DNA of 64,000 nucleotides, taken from Rhodopila globiformis. Its GTDB lineage: Bacteria > Pseudomonadota > Alphaproteobacteria > Acetobacterales > Acetobacteraceae. Under the pieces are notes generated by a model that was given only the letters and a program-made list of their open reading frames with translations, had not been told where the DNA came from and made no database searches. Shown here in pieces: positions 44,550-53,795 of this stretch. Each line of letters begins with the position of its first letter. The first letter of the stretch is position 1. Location of the stretch: contig NZ_NHRY01000139.1 of assembly GCF_002937115.1 (NCBI RefSeq), forward strand, positions 1-64,000. The letters run 5' to 3'. A program made the position numbers and the translations under genes.

Positions 44550-47500
44550 CTACCCCGGCCCCGCCGCCAGCGCCGCCTCGATGCGCGCCGCCAGGGCCTG
44601 GGCGGAAACCGGTTTGCGCACCAGGGTGAAGCTGTCTTCCGCCTCCAGCGCCGCGCGTTCGCCGACATAGCCGGTCAGCAGGAAGCACGGCAGCCGCGAG
44701 CGCATCGTCCGTGCCCGCTCGATCGTCGTCACGCCGTTCATGTCCGGCATCGACAGGTCGCTGACCAGCGCATCGACCACCTCGCCCGCCTCCAGCAGGG
44801 CGAGCGCCTCGGCGCCGCCGGACGCCACCAGCATGGTGAAGCCGAGTTCCTCCAGCTGCGCCGCCATGGTTTCGCGCACCATGTCGTCATCGTCGACCAG
44901 CAGGACCCGCGCCGAGGCATCCAGGCCTCCCGTCCGGCCGGGCTTCTCGCCGGGGGACGGCACCACGGTGTCCCCGGCCTGGCGCAGCCACAGCGTCACC
45001 GTCGTCCCGGCGCCGGGGGCGCTGTCGATCGCCATCGCCCCGCCGGACTGCTCGGCGAACGCCTTGACCATCGGCAGCCCTAGGCCGGTGCCCTGGCCGG
45101 CGGCCTTGGTGGTGAAGAACGGCTCGGTCGCCTGCGCCAGGGTCGCCGCATCCATGCCGTCCCCGGTGTCGGCGGCGCTGAGCCGGACATAGTTCCCCGG
45201 CGCCAGCCCGGCCGGGTGCGGCGCGCCGGCGGCGACGGTCTCGACCGCGGCCGCCAGGGTCAGCGTGCCGCCATGCGGCATGGCATCCCGTGCGTTGGTC
45301 CCCAGATTGACCAGCACCGTCTCCAGCTGCCCGCGATCGGCCACCACCGGCGGCACGTCCGGCGGCACCACGCAGCGGACGGTGATCACGGTGCCAAGGG
45401 TGTGGGCGAGCACCTCGCGTACGTCGCCGAGCAGCGCCGCGGTGGACAGGACCTCGGTGCGCAGCTCGCCCTTGCGCGCGAAGGACAGCAGGCGCCGGGT
45501 GATCGAGGCCCCGCGGGACGTGGCCTCGATCGCCAGGCGGGCCAGGCGGCGCGACTTGTCGATATCCTCGGGCCGCCGCTCGATCAGCGTGGCGGCGCCC
45601 TCGACGGCCTGCAGGATGTTGTTGAAATCGTGCGCGATGCCGCCCGCCAACTGGCCGAGCGCCTGCACCTTCTGCGCCTGCGCCAGCTGCGACGACAGGC
45701 TGCGGCGCTCGGTGATGTCGCGGCCCTCGGGGATGATCCACACCACCCGGCCCGCCGCGTCGCGCACCGGCTTCAGCGAGAAGTCGATCCACAGGCCGTG
45801 CCCGCCGGCGTCGACGATCCTGACCTCGCGGCGGATCAACGTGCCGGCGGCGGCCTCGGAAACGTCCTGGCGCAGCCGGGCGCGCTCGGTGTCCGGCCAC
45901 TCGGCCCCGTCCCAGAAGCGGCGGCCGGCGAACTGCCCGGGCGCCAGGCCGGTGATTTCGCAGGCGGTCTGGTTGGCTTCCAGCACGGTGCCGTCGGGGT
46001 CGAGCAGGCCGATCATCTGGAACTGGGAGTCGAAGATGGCGCGGAAACGGGCCTCGGCTTCCGCCAGCGCGGCGGTGCGCTCGGCCACCAGACGCTCCAG
46101 CTCCGCCGCGCGGGAGGCCTGTTCCTCGCGGGCCCGGACGATTTCGGTAATGTCACGATGCGCGCTGACGACGCGTCCCGGCGTGCCGTCCGCGTGCGGG
46201 AACGTTTCGACCCGCATGGCGATCCAGTGGACGGCGCCGTTCGGGCGGCGGATGCGGAATTCCGTCGCTAGGCTGCCGCCCTGCGCGAACAGCGCGCCGG
46301 TTTCGGACCGCAGCCGGTCCTCGTCGTCCGGATGCACCAGGGCGGCCCATTCCTGAACGGAAATATGCGTCTGCCCGGGCGGCAGGCCGTAGAGGCGGGC
46401 GTACTCCGGCGAGACCAGGGCGGCGTCAGCCGGCGAGCGCTGGTCGGTGTAGGCGACGCCGCCCACCGCCTGGACCAGCCGCAGCCGGGCCTCGTTGATG
46501 CGCAGCGCGGCTTCGGCCCGCCGCAGGTCGGTGATGTCGGTGACGTTTTCCATGACCAGGTTGCGGCCGTCGGGTTCGCGCCGCATTGCCTTGTGGGCGA
46601 TGACGGTCACCTCGGCGCCGTCCTGCCTGCGGTGGCGCAGTTCGCCGCTCCAGTGCCCGTCCTGCAACAGGGCGGCCTCGATCTCGGCCAACGGCACCGG
46701 GAATACGGTCTGCAGCAGAGCGTGCGACGACTGCCCAACGGCAGTTCCGGCCGTGTAGCCGTACAGCGCCTGGCAGCCGGCGGACCAGAAGCGGATCGTG
46801 CCGTTCAGGTCGCGCACCATGATCGCCGCCAGGTCCATCATCGCCAGCAGCCGCCGCCGATCGGCCGCGGCCGCGGCGTCCTTCCGAGCGGTGACCGCGG
46901 AGAGCAGCCAGGCGACGGTCGCAGCGCCCAGTGCCATGCCGCCGGCCGCGGCGGCGAGCAGGCCGGCCAGAAGATAGCCCGACCAGTGCTGCGACCGCTG
47001 CCGCTCGGCGCGGTGCTGCTGGAGGACCTGCTGCTCATCCGCGACCATGCCGGCGACCGTGGCGCGGATGGCATCCATCAGGTGCTGGCCCTCGTCGGTG
47101 TTGACGACGGCGACGGCGCCGGCCCGGTCGCCCGCCTGCGCCAGGTCAATCGTATGGGACTGCACCGCCTGCCTGTTGTAGAGCAGGGTTTCCAGCGCCC
47201 GCAGGCGATCCTGCCGGCGCGGATTGCCGGCAACCAGGTCGCGTGCCCTCGCGGCAGCGCGCCGGGTGGCCGCGATGCCGTGGTGGTAGGGGCCGAGGTA
47301 GGCCGGCTTGCCGGTCAGCAGGAAGCCGCGCTGCCCGGTTTCCGCGTCATCCGCGCCGATGAGCAGGTCGCCCAGGGTCGCGATCAATGCCTGGGCATGG
47401 TCGGACTGGGCAACGGCCTCGTTGGCGCTGCGCTCCCGGTCGCGGATCACGTGGCGGGCGCCGAGCCCCATTGCCATGACCAGCACGGCGATCGCGGCGA

Positions 47501-47594
47501 CCCCCCATGTGGCGCGGCGGCGGAGCGAGAAGATTTTGAGCGGCCCGGGCGGCTCTGGCTGGCTGTCCGCATGCGTCATGACGAGGCGGCGCAT
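44550..47594 (-). CDS. CHASE3-PAS hybrid histidine kinase (paralog 2)
   Basis: A 1014-residue sensor kinase with the same layout as its neighbour: helix, CHASE3 ('ETGQRGFLLTGKPAYLGPYHHG'), helix, three PAS domains, HisKA with His in 'GGIAHDFNNIL' near residue 655, HATPase ('GTNARDAMPHGG', 'GTGLGLPMVKAF'), and a receiver with Asp in 'LVSDLSMPDMNG' near 938. The receiver and ATPase regions are nearly identical to paralog 1, while the sensor parts differ, so the pair probably arose by duplication and now reads different signals. Start 47594 has gaggga very close; a Met five codons later (47579) is an alternative. No separate response-regulator gene follows. Confidence 0.85.
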   Translation of the reverse strand: MRRLVMTHADSQPEPPGPLKIFSLRRRATWGVAAIAVLVMAMGLGARHVIRDRERSANEAVAQSDHAQALIATLGDLLIGADDAETGQRGFLLTGKPAYLGPYHHGIAATRRAAARARDLVAGNPRRQDRLRALETLLYNRQAVQSHTIDLAQAGDRAGAVAVVNTDEGQHLMDAIRATVAGMVADEQQVLQQHRAERQRSQHWSGYLLAGLLAAAAGGMALGAATVAWLLSAVTARKDAAAAADRRRLLAMMDLAAIMVRDLNGTIRFWSAGCQALYGYTAGTAVGQSSHALLQTVFPVPLAEIEAALLQDGHWSGELRHRRQDGAEVTVIAHKAMRREPDGRNLVMENVTDITDLRRAEAALRINEARLRLVQAVGGVAYTDQRSPADAALVSPEYARLYGLPPGQTHISVQEWAALVHPDDEDRLRSETGALFAQGGSLATEFRIRRPNGAVHWIAMRVETFPHADGTPGRVVSAHRDITEIVRAREEQASRAAELERLVAERTAALAEAEARFRAIFDSQFQMIGLLDPDGTVLEANQTACEITGLAPGQFAGRRFWDGAEWPDTERARLRQDVSEAAAGTLIRREVRIVDAGGHGLWIDFSLKPVRDAAGRVVWIIPEGRDITERRSLSSQLAQAQKVQALGQLAGGIAHDFNNILQAVEGAATLIERRPEDIDKSRRLARLAIEATSRGASITRRLLSFARKGELRTEVLSTAALLGDVREVLAHTLGTVITVRCVVPPDVPPVVADRGQLETVLVNLGTNARDAMPHGGTLTLAAAVETVAAGAPHPAGLAPGNYVRLSAADTGDGMDAATLAQATEPFFTTKAAGQGTGLGLPMVKAFAEQSGGAMAIDSAPGAGTTVTLWLRQAGDTVVPSPGEKPGRTGGLDASARVLLVDDDDMVRETMAAQLEELGFTMLVASGGAEALALLEAGEVVDALVSDLSMPDMNGVTTIERARTMRSRLPCFLLTGYVGERAALEAEDSFTLVRKPVSAQALAARIEAALAAGPG

Positions 47595-48967
47595 TCCCTC
47601 GTCGGCCCGCCGCCGCTGCCTTGCCTGCCGCGGTGACGGGTGGCGATTATACCATCTCGCAACGTAATAAATGCCTCAATGACGGGGTCGGCCAATCGCG
47701 ATTCGGGCGAATGTTCCTGGCTGAATTCACTGTTCGTCCGGCTTATAGGCGGGGGCGCGCGGCGTTGTCGACAGAATTGCCGCGCATGAACGTGAAAAAT
47801 TCCACGCTGTGATCCCGTGATCAACTGCAACGAGCGGGAGCATCGCTCAGCGGCGGCAGGGGCCGCGCCGGTTCATTTCTTATAAGTACCGTCCTTCGCG
47901 ATTTCGTCGCCGGCCAGCATCAGATGGAGCGGGGCAGGCTGCCGCTTCCTGCCATGGCGGCCACCCGGACATGGCCCGGGCAGCCACCCTGACGACAGGG
48001 CCGTCGCGCCGGCTGTCCGCTTGTCCTGCGGATCCGGCACTTGTCGTCCTGGATCGGACGGCACGGCGGAGACGGGACGCTGCGCTGCCATGCCTCGGGG
48101 GGCATCGTGGCGCGGGGGCAACGGGGGGCATTGAGCAGCCCGCTTTGTGCTGGGGCCCGCCAGGGCGTACGCGCCTCTCGAAACTGCTCCACAATTCAAT
48201 GTGTTGGCGAAGGCCAAGGACGTTCGTTATCCGTCATGGTCCGGCTTGTCCGGGTGACCTGCCGCGGCACGGGGGCTGCAATCCTCGGCGTGAGCCATGC
48301 CTCCCGTTGCCCGGTGTTGGCTTATTGTTGTTCCGATACAGAGTGCGCATGCGCCCTGGGGGAATCCGGAGCCATGGGCGATGTCGATATTGCGATGGCT
48401 TCGGCCGGAGGGGTAGCTTTCATGCTGGCCGGACGCGGTGACGTTTTCGTTGCACGTCTATGGCAATCATCCGGATGCCCTGGCCTTGATGCCCACGGCC
48501 CGGCGGCCATCGCGACCATGGGCCATCCGAATCCCTTCTCTGCGGACTCTGCGCCCCACTCTGCGCACTCTGCGTTGCAAAAAGCGGTGGCCGGGGCGCC
48601 ACCGGCGTGTGGGGTTGGGCGACTCACTGGAAACGCAGATCTTTGTGGCACGACCGCATTTTTAAAACGCAGAGCGCGCAGAGTGGGGCGCAGAGCACGC
48701 AGAGAAGAATTTGTTGCGATCTGCGATCGCGGTGGCTCAATGGCGATCGGCATTGCCCATGTCAACCGGACGTCGCCTGCCGGGAGGGGCGTCATTGCCC
48801 GCAAGCCGGAACAGGCCCGGCGGGCCAGGATCGTCGCCTTCGCCGCACCCGGCGTTCAGGTCGATGCAGGCCAACGCAATAGCGCTCACGCAGCTTGTCC
48901 CGGGCCGGTTGACAACGGACCGGCAACGACAGCCCGTCCCGGCCCCGAGGGGCAACCTCCGGCCTGC
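47595..48967. repeat. Long gene-poor region with a type-E palindrome
   Basis: 1.37 kb without a convincing gene; frames that cross it have no family similarity and run through repeats. A type-E palindrome at 48534-48719 duplicates 40372-40560 in the same orientation. Shorter fragments such as cgtcatggtccggcttgtcc occur near 48233. The stretch 47640-47880 is slightly AT-rich and could carry promoters for kinase 2, but none is convincing. Confidence 0.7.
48534..48719. repeat. Type-E palindrome, second copy
   Basis: Left arm ttctctgcggactctgcg, right arm cagagcacgcagagaagaa, core gttgggcgactcactgga. It matches 40372-40560 closely and in the same orientation, so the two copies bracket an 8-kb segment that holds both CHASE3 kinases. 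Confidence 0.82.
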
Positions 48968-49504
48968 CTACAACTCGATGATGCCGCCGCGCAGCCCTTT
49001 CGTTACGGCCTCGGCGCGGCTGGTCGCGTCCAGCTTGGCGAACAGTGCTTCCACATGAAACTTTATCGTGTGCACCGAGATCCCCAGCCGCCGCGCCATC
49101 GCCTTGTTGCTGAGGCCCTCGCCGATCAGGCCGAGGATCTCGCGCTCCCGCGGCGTCAGCAGGGGCGCATCCTCGATCGGCGCGAAGCCGCGCGTCTCCG
49201 GCATCCCGGCGGCGCGCACCAGCAGCCCGGCCGCCACCGCCCGCAGCGCCGCGTCCAACTGCGCCGCCGAGGCGTCGGGCGGCAGCAGCCCGGCCGGCGC
49301 GGCGCCCGCCGGCACGCTGGCGGCCAGCGCCACCACCGCCGCCTCGGACTCCCGCGGCAGCGGCTGGGCCAGGTCGCACAGCTCCACGTCGGGCGTGTCA
49401 TCGGTGACGGCGTGGCCGGCGGCTTCCAGCATCGCTGCCAGCCCGCGCCGCCGCACCGGGTCCGCCGCGTGGATGCGGACCCGCAGGCCGGACGGCTCGG
49501 TCAC
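48968..49504 (-). CDS. LuxR-type regulator with degenerate receiver
   Basis: A 178-residue DNA-binding regulator. The C-terminal LuxR helix-turn-helix is clear ('LLTPREREILGLIGEGLSNKAMARRLGISVHTIKFHVEALFAKLDATSRAEAV'). Residues 1-105 resemble a receiver fold by position ('RRRGLAAMLEAAGHAV', 'PDVELCDLA') but lack the usual acidic pair and phospho-accepting Asp, so it is probably not phosphorylated. It starts with GTG overlapping the stop of the S1C-like gene (GTGA, 49501-49504), so the two are translationally coupled. The regulator may respond to that protein; this is inference. Confidence 0.85.
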   Translation of the reverse strand: MTEPSGLRVRIHAADPVRRRGLAAMLEAAGHAVTDDTPDVELCDLAQPLPRESEAAVVALAASVPAGAAPAGLLPPDASAAQLDAALRAVAAGLLVRAAGMPETRGFAPIEDAPLLTPREREILGLIGEGLSNKAMARRLGISVHTIKFHVEALFAKLDATSRAEAVTKGLRGGIIEL

Positions 49505-50391
49505 GAGGCCGGCCGGGCGGCGACGGTCACGCTGATCGTCTGCAGCGCGCCGGCGCGCAGCACCCGCAGCGCCACCGCCTGGCCGATGCGGTCCGGCCCC
49601 AGCGACGCCGCCAGCGAGCGCGGGCGGCTGACCGGGGTGCCGTCGATGTCCAGCACGATGTCCCCTGGCAGGATGCCGGCCAGCTGGGCCGGCGCGCCCG
49701 AGGCCAGGCTGACCACCATCAGGCCGCTGTCGCGTCCGCTGCTCTGGCGGAAGCCGTCCGGGATCATCACCGGCTGCAGCCCGACGCCCAGCCAGCCGCG
49801 GGCGATGCGTCCCTCGGTCAGCAGCGGATCGACCACGCGCGCCAGGGTCGCGGCCGGGATGACGATGGTCCGCCGCCGCGGCCCGGCGGTGGACATGCCG
49901 ATCAGCGCGCCGGACGGGGTCAGCACCGGCCCGCCCTCATCGGCGGCGAGGCGGCAGTCGAGGCGGATCAGCGCGTCGATCCGGCCGCCGGCCATGCTGT
50001 GCCAGGCCTCGCCGACCTCATGCACCATGGCCAGGCGCGCGGTGGGATGGCCGGCGGTATCGGCGCCCAGGATCAGGGCGAGGCTGCCGACAGGCGACGT
50101 GTCGGGCGTGGGCGAGGGCAGGGCGCCGTCCAGCGGGGTCGCCAGCTTCAGCACCGCGACGTTGGTGCCGGTGTCGCGTCCGGCCAGGCTCGCGCCGACG
50201 GTCTGGCCGCCGCGGAGGACCGAGAGCCCGGACAGGTCGCGCGGCAACGTCTGTTCCGAGGCGAGCACGACGTCGGGGCGCCAGAGGATGCCGGAGTGAG
50301 GGCGATGGCCGGTGTGGACGCCGACGACGAACGGGGCGGCCTGGTTCACCTGCCCGGCGAGCGAGGTGGAGAGATCGTCAATCATGCCCAT
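49501..50391 (-). CDS. S1C (HtrA/DegP-like) protease homolog without catalytic triad
   Basis: A 296-residue protein with a trypsin-like domain and a C-terminal PDZ domain ('LMVVSLASGAPAQLAGILPGDIVLDIDGTPV'). Aligned by eye to the intact protease at 53796, the catalytic His falls at Gln47 ('VLASEQTL'), the Asp at Asn77 ('TNVAVLKL') and the Ser at Glu152 ('ADEGGPV'), so it should be inactive as a peptidase. No signal peptide, hence probably cytoplasmic. Its stop overlaps the start of the LuxR-type gene. It may act as a peptide-binding sensor or regulator; function not established. Confidence 0.8.
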   Translation of the reverse strand: MGMIDDLSTSLAGQVNQAAPFVVGVHTGHRPHSGILWRPDVVLASEQTLPRDLSGLSVLRGGQTVGASLAGRDTGTNVAVLKLATPLDGALPSPTPDTSPVGSLALILGADTAGHPTARLAMVHEVGEAWHSMAGGRIDALIRLDCRLAADEGGPVLTPSGALIGMSTAGPRRRTIVIPAATLARVVDPLLTEGRIARGWLGVGLQPVMIPDGFRQSSGRDSGLMVVSLASGAPAQLAGILPGDIVLDIDGTPVSRPRSLAASLGPDRIGQAVALRVLRAGALQTISVTVAARPAS

Positions 50392-50942
50392 GCGGTGGTA
50401 CCTCCTTGCATGGCGTCATCCTGCGCGCCGGCGTGCCGGCTGGACATCGGGCGGATAGCCGGTCGCCGGCCCCGCCGGATGGCCGGGTGATCGTGCGGCA
50501 GGGGTTTTCCCGTTGCAGCCCATCGCGGCATTTGGTCCTTGAATCTGCGGCAACGGTTTCGGCACCAGTCGTCCGGTGTCACCGCAGGCGGAGCGTGCCC
50601 ATGGCAAAGGCCGGGGCGCCCTGGCGCCGCCTCCGCGCATAGGCCGGGTCCTTCTCGTGGCGACATCCGCTCATTTTCCATTGTCCCGGCCGGTCGCATC
50701 AAGGTTCCGGCCGCCGCGGCCGCCATCCTGCCGGGCGGGACGGTTGCACTTGCAACAACGGTAGCCGTTGCGGAAGCAGAGGAATATCATTCTGTAACCG
50801 ACAGCAACGGAATAATGCCGCCACACGGCGAAAATGATTGTGCAACAATGTCCCAATCGCTAGTTTTACCGCCATTCGCCATGTGCGCCGATCGGCGTGC
50901 CATCGGAAATTTGCTTCCTGTTTCCCGGAGCTTTGTAAACTC
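50392..50942. other. Divergent upstream region with small palindromes
   Basis: No gene supported. The gap separates the S1C-like gene (minus) from the chemoreceptor gene (plus). Near 50742-50770 lie gttgca-ct-tgcaac and caacgg-tag-ccgttg, both perfect inverted repeats. ttgt-gca-acaa is at about 50837-50847. These may be regulatory sites for the chemoreceptor gene; no regulator can be named. Confidence 0.45.
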
Positions 50943-52628
50943 ATGCGCCGTCTGACCGATCTCAGGATCGCCAACAAGCTGATCCTGGCATTCTCCAGCA
51001 TTATCGTAATTGTTGCCGGGATCGGAGCGGCCATCTACGTCGAGCTCGGATTCCTCGAGCGGAGCAACGGCTGGACCAACCATACATATCAGGTGCTGGA
51101 GACCGCCGATGCGGTCGCGGCCAGCATGGTGAACCAGGAAACCGGCGTCCGAGGGTACCTCGTCAGCGGCGATACGCATTTCCTCGAGCCCTACCAGAAG
51201 GGACGGGCCGCCTATGATGATGCCCTGGCCAGGATCAGGCAGCTGACATCCGACAACCCGGCGCAGCAGGCGCGGCTGGATGAGCTGAACCGGTCTGCCC
51301 AGGCCTGGCGCAACGATGTTGCCGAGCGCGAAATCGCGCTGATGGGCAAACCGGAAACCCGCGAACAGGCGCGTGCCATCGAGGCCGGCGGAGCGGGCAA
51401 GGCCTCCGTGGATGCGATCCGTGCCAAGGTGGGCGAGATCGAGAAGGCCGAGCGCGGCCTGCTCGCCATCCGCTCGGCGGACGAGGACCGCGCATTCGGC
51501 ACAACGCGCCTGGTGACGCTGGGCGGCGGCGTCGCGGCGCTGGCGATCGCCCTGGCCTGCGGGGTTACGCTTACCCGCGCGGTCGCGACGCCGATCAAGG
51601 GCATGACCGCGACGATGCGCGGGCTGGCGGCGGGTGACGTCACCGTCACGGTGCCGGCGACGGAGCGCCGGGACGAGGTGGGCGAGATGGCCCAGGCGGT
51701 CCAGGTGTTCAAGGACTCCATGGTCCGGAACAGGCAGCTTGCCGCCGAGCAGGAGGCCGAACGGGCCGCGAAGGAACAACGCGCCACGAAGCTGGCCAGT
51801 CTGGTGCAGGCGTTCGAGGCGCAGGTCAGTGGGCTGGTCGGCCAGCTTTCGTCGGCATCATCGCAGCTTGAGGCGACGGCGCAGTCGATGTCGGCGACGG
51901 CGGAGCAGACCAAGAGCCAGGCATCGACCGTGACGGCGGCCGCCTCGGCGACCAGCCTGAGCGTGCAGACGGTCGCCGCCTCGGCCGAGGAGCTTGCCAC
52001 GTCGATCTCCGAGATCAGCCACCAGGTTGCCGATTCCAGCCAGATGATGGGCAAGGCGGTCGAGGAGGCACACCGGACCGACAAGATCGTGCGTGTCCTG
52101 GCGGAACGGGCGCAGAAGATCGGCGATGTGGTCGGGTTGATCACCTCGATCGCGGGGCAGACCAACCTGCTGGCGCTGAATGCGACCATCGAGGCGGCGC
52201 GGGCCGGGGATGCCGGCAAGGGCTTTGCCGTTGTCGCGGCCGAGGTGAAGGGACTGGCATCGCAGACCGCCAAGGCGACGGACGAGGTTGCCGGCCAGAT
52301 CACGCAGGTCCAGACCGCGACAACCGAAGCCGTCACCGCCATCCAAGGCATCGCCAGTACGATCGAAGCGGTGAGCCGGATTGCCACCGGCATCGCAGCC
52401 GCCGTGGAGGAACAGGGGGTTGCGACCTCGGAAATCGCCCGGAGCGTGCAGCAGACGTCGGCCAGCACGCAGGACGTCACCGCCAACATCGCTGGCGTGA
52501 ACGAGGCCGCGGCAACGACCGGAACGGCCGCCGCGCAGGTTCTGACGTCCGCCGGCGAGCTGGCACGGGAAGCGTCTTCCCTGGCTGGCGAAGTGAACCG
52601 GTTCGTCGCCGAGGTGAGGGCCGCGTAG
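50943..52628 (+). CDS. CHASE3-type methyl-accepting chemotaxis protein
   Basis: A 561-residue transmembrane chemoreceptor. Helix 1 at about 12-32, a CHASE3 sensory domain ('[24 protein letters not shown]') outside the membrane, helix 2 near 190-212, a HAMP domain ('[17 protein letters not shown]'), then a long coiled coil with the signalling tip '[37 protein letters not shown]'. It would control CheA activity through CheW. The Met at 50943 starts the typical '[13 protein letters not shown]' segment. The CHASE3 domain relates it to the two nearby kinases. No che genes are in the window. Confidence 0.92.
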   Translation: MRRLTDLRIANKLILAFSSIIVIVAGIGAAIYVELGFLERSNGWTNHTYQVLETADAVAASMVNQETGVRGYLVSGDTHFLEPYQKGRAAYDDALARIRQLTSDNPAQQARLDELNRSAQAWRNDVAEREIALMGKPETREQARAIEAGGAGKASVDAIRAKVGEIEKAERGLLAIRSADEDRAFGTTRLVTLGGGVAALAIALACGVTLTRAVATPIKGMTATMRGLAAGDVTVTVPATERRDEVGEMAQAVQVFKDSMVRNRQLAAEQEAERAAKEQRATKLASLVQAFEAQVSGLVGQLSSASSQLEATAQSMSATAEQTKSQASTVTAAASATSLSVQTVAASAEELATSISEISHQVADSSQMMGKAVEEAHRTDKIVRVLAERAQKIGDVVGLITSIAGQTNLLALNATIEAARAGDAGKGFAVVAAEVKGLASQTAKATDEVAGQITQVQTATTEAVTAIQGIASTIEAVSRIATGIAAAVEEQGVATSEIARSVQQTSASTQDVTANIAGVNEAAATTGTAAAQVLTSAGELAREASSLAGEVNRFVAEVRAA

Positions 52629-53205
52629 CAGGCGCCATGGCGTCCGGGCGGCCATGCGGGACCTGGCCACCCGGGCCATCTCCATGCGCATTGGATAAGG
52701 TCGCTGGCGAAGCGAGATCGTCTCTGAGGGCTTGGGGCGGAGGGCCTGTTGGCGTTACCAAGGAAGCGGTCAAAGGGCGGCCAGCCCCGATCGTCATGCC
52801 GGGCGGAGGCCCCATGGGCGTGAAATAGCGGGATGGGCGGCGCGGTCGTGTCTACATCGTCATGGTGGGCGCAGGCCCACCATCCACGCCTTTTGCCGAT
52901 ATCAGCACCGCCAGGCGTGGATGGCGGCCCGGAGCCTGTGCCCGGGCTTGTCCCGGGTACCGGCCAGGACGGTTGGACCGTCCGTGCGACAATGGGAGCG
53001 GCTATTCTGCATCAGGCCCTTTCGGCCGGGCGTGTCCGCACAGGCGCTGACAGAAGGCGGCCGAGCGCAGCGAACCGTCCCTTCCGTCATGGCGGCCGCA
53101 GGGTGCCCATGCCAATGAAGGCGCACGTCGGCCAGGCTCACCTTGCCCGGGGTTTCCCGGCTCATCTTGCCTGGGGTTTGTTGTATCCTCCGGATCAATT
53201 CCCGA
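52629..53205. repeat. Repeat-bearing spacer
   Basis: No gene supported. 52752-52797 is an inverted copy of 5048-5093. A type-C palindrome half with its partner lies at about 52857-52925. Bases 52970-53035 nearly repeat 13361-13425. The stretch is otherwise featureless up to the GxxExxY stop. Confidence 0.65.
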
Positions 53206-53580
53206 TCAGGCCACGAAGCGCCGCAGGCCATCGACCAGCCGCAGCGCATGGAAGTTCATCAGCAGGCCGATCGGCAGGTGGCTCAGGCGTAGATAGGTCA
53301 GGACTTGCGCCTCATGCTCGGCCGTGATGGCCGCGGCCGCCCTTATTTCAAGAATAACGGTATTCTCCACGACAACATCCGCCCGGAACGCCAACGGCAG
53401 CACTTCGCCCCGGTAGGTGACCGGAATGGCGACCTGGCGCTGGAATCCGATCCCCGCCCGCTTCAGGTCCCGGCACAGGCAGGCCGCATAAACCGATTCG
53501 AGCAACCCCGGCCCAAGCACCCGGTGAACGTCGATCGCCAGGCCGATAATCCGCCCGGTCAGTTCCTAATGCTCATACAT
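53206..53580 (-). pseudogene. GxxExxY-family gene interrupted by an early amber codon
   Basis: The full frame of 125 codons would encode a GxxExxY protein (PD-(D/E)XK-nuclease fold). From ATG 53580, with a strong ggaggg site six bases upstream, it reads Met-Tyr-Glu-His, then TAG at 53566-53568. It then continues open as 'ELTGRIIGLAIDVHRVLGPGLLESVYAACLC' and on to 'LSHLPIGLLMNFHALRLVDG'. A single GAG-to-TAG change explains this, since the family typically has 'HEELTG' here. The motif that normally reads E-I-K is 'EIRA' here, so a catalytic Lys is also altered. Restart from the GTG at 53520 would lose about 20 residues. Probably an inactive remnant. Confidence 0.8.
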
Positions 53581-53795
53581 CCCGAACCCTCCGCCTGTCG
53601 CACGGCTCTCCGGCTTTCTGAAGCCCTCCCATTTTCTCTGTGCGAAACATTAATAAAGTCTGAACGGCACAGAAGCCGCCAGCGACCCTCCCCACAAGCC
53701 GCCACGAATCCTCCCGACCCCAGGCCCCGCCACATGGCCGGGTATGCCCGCGTCCTTCGCCTCCCCATCTCCCCCCGCCGAAAGGACCCCCTTCG

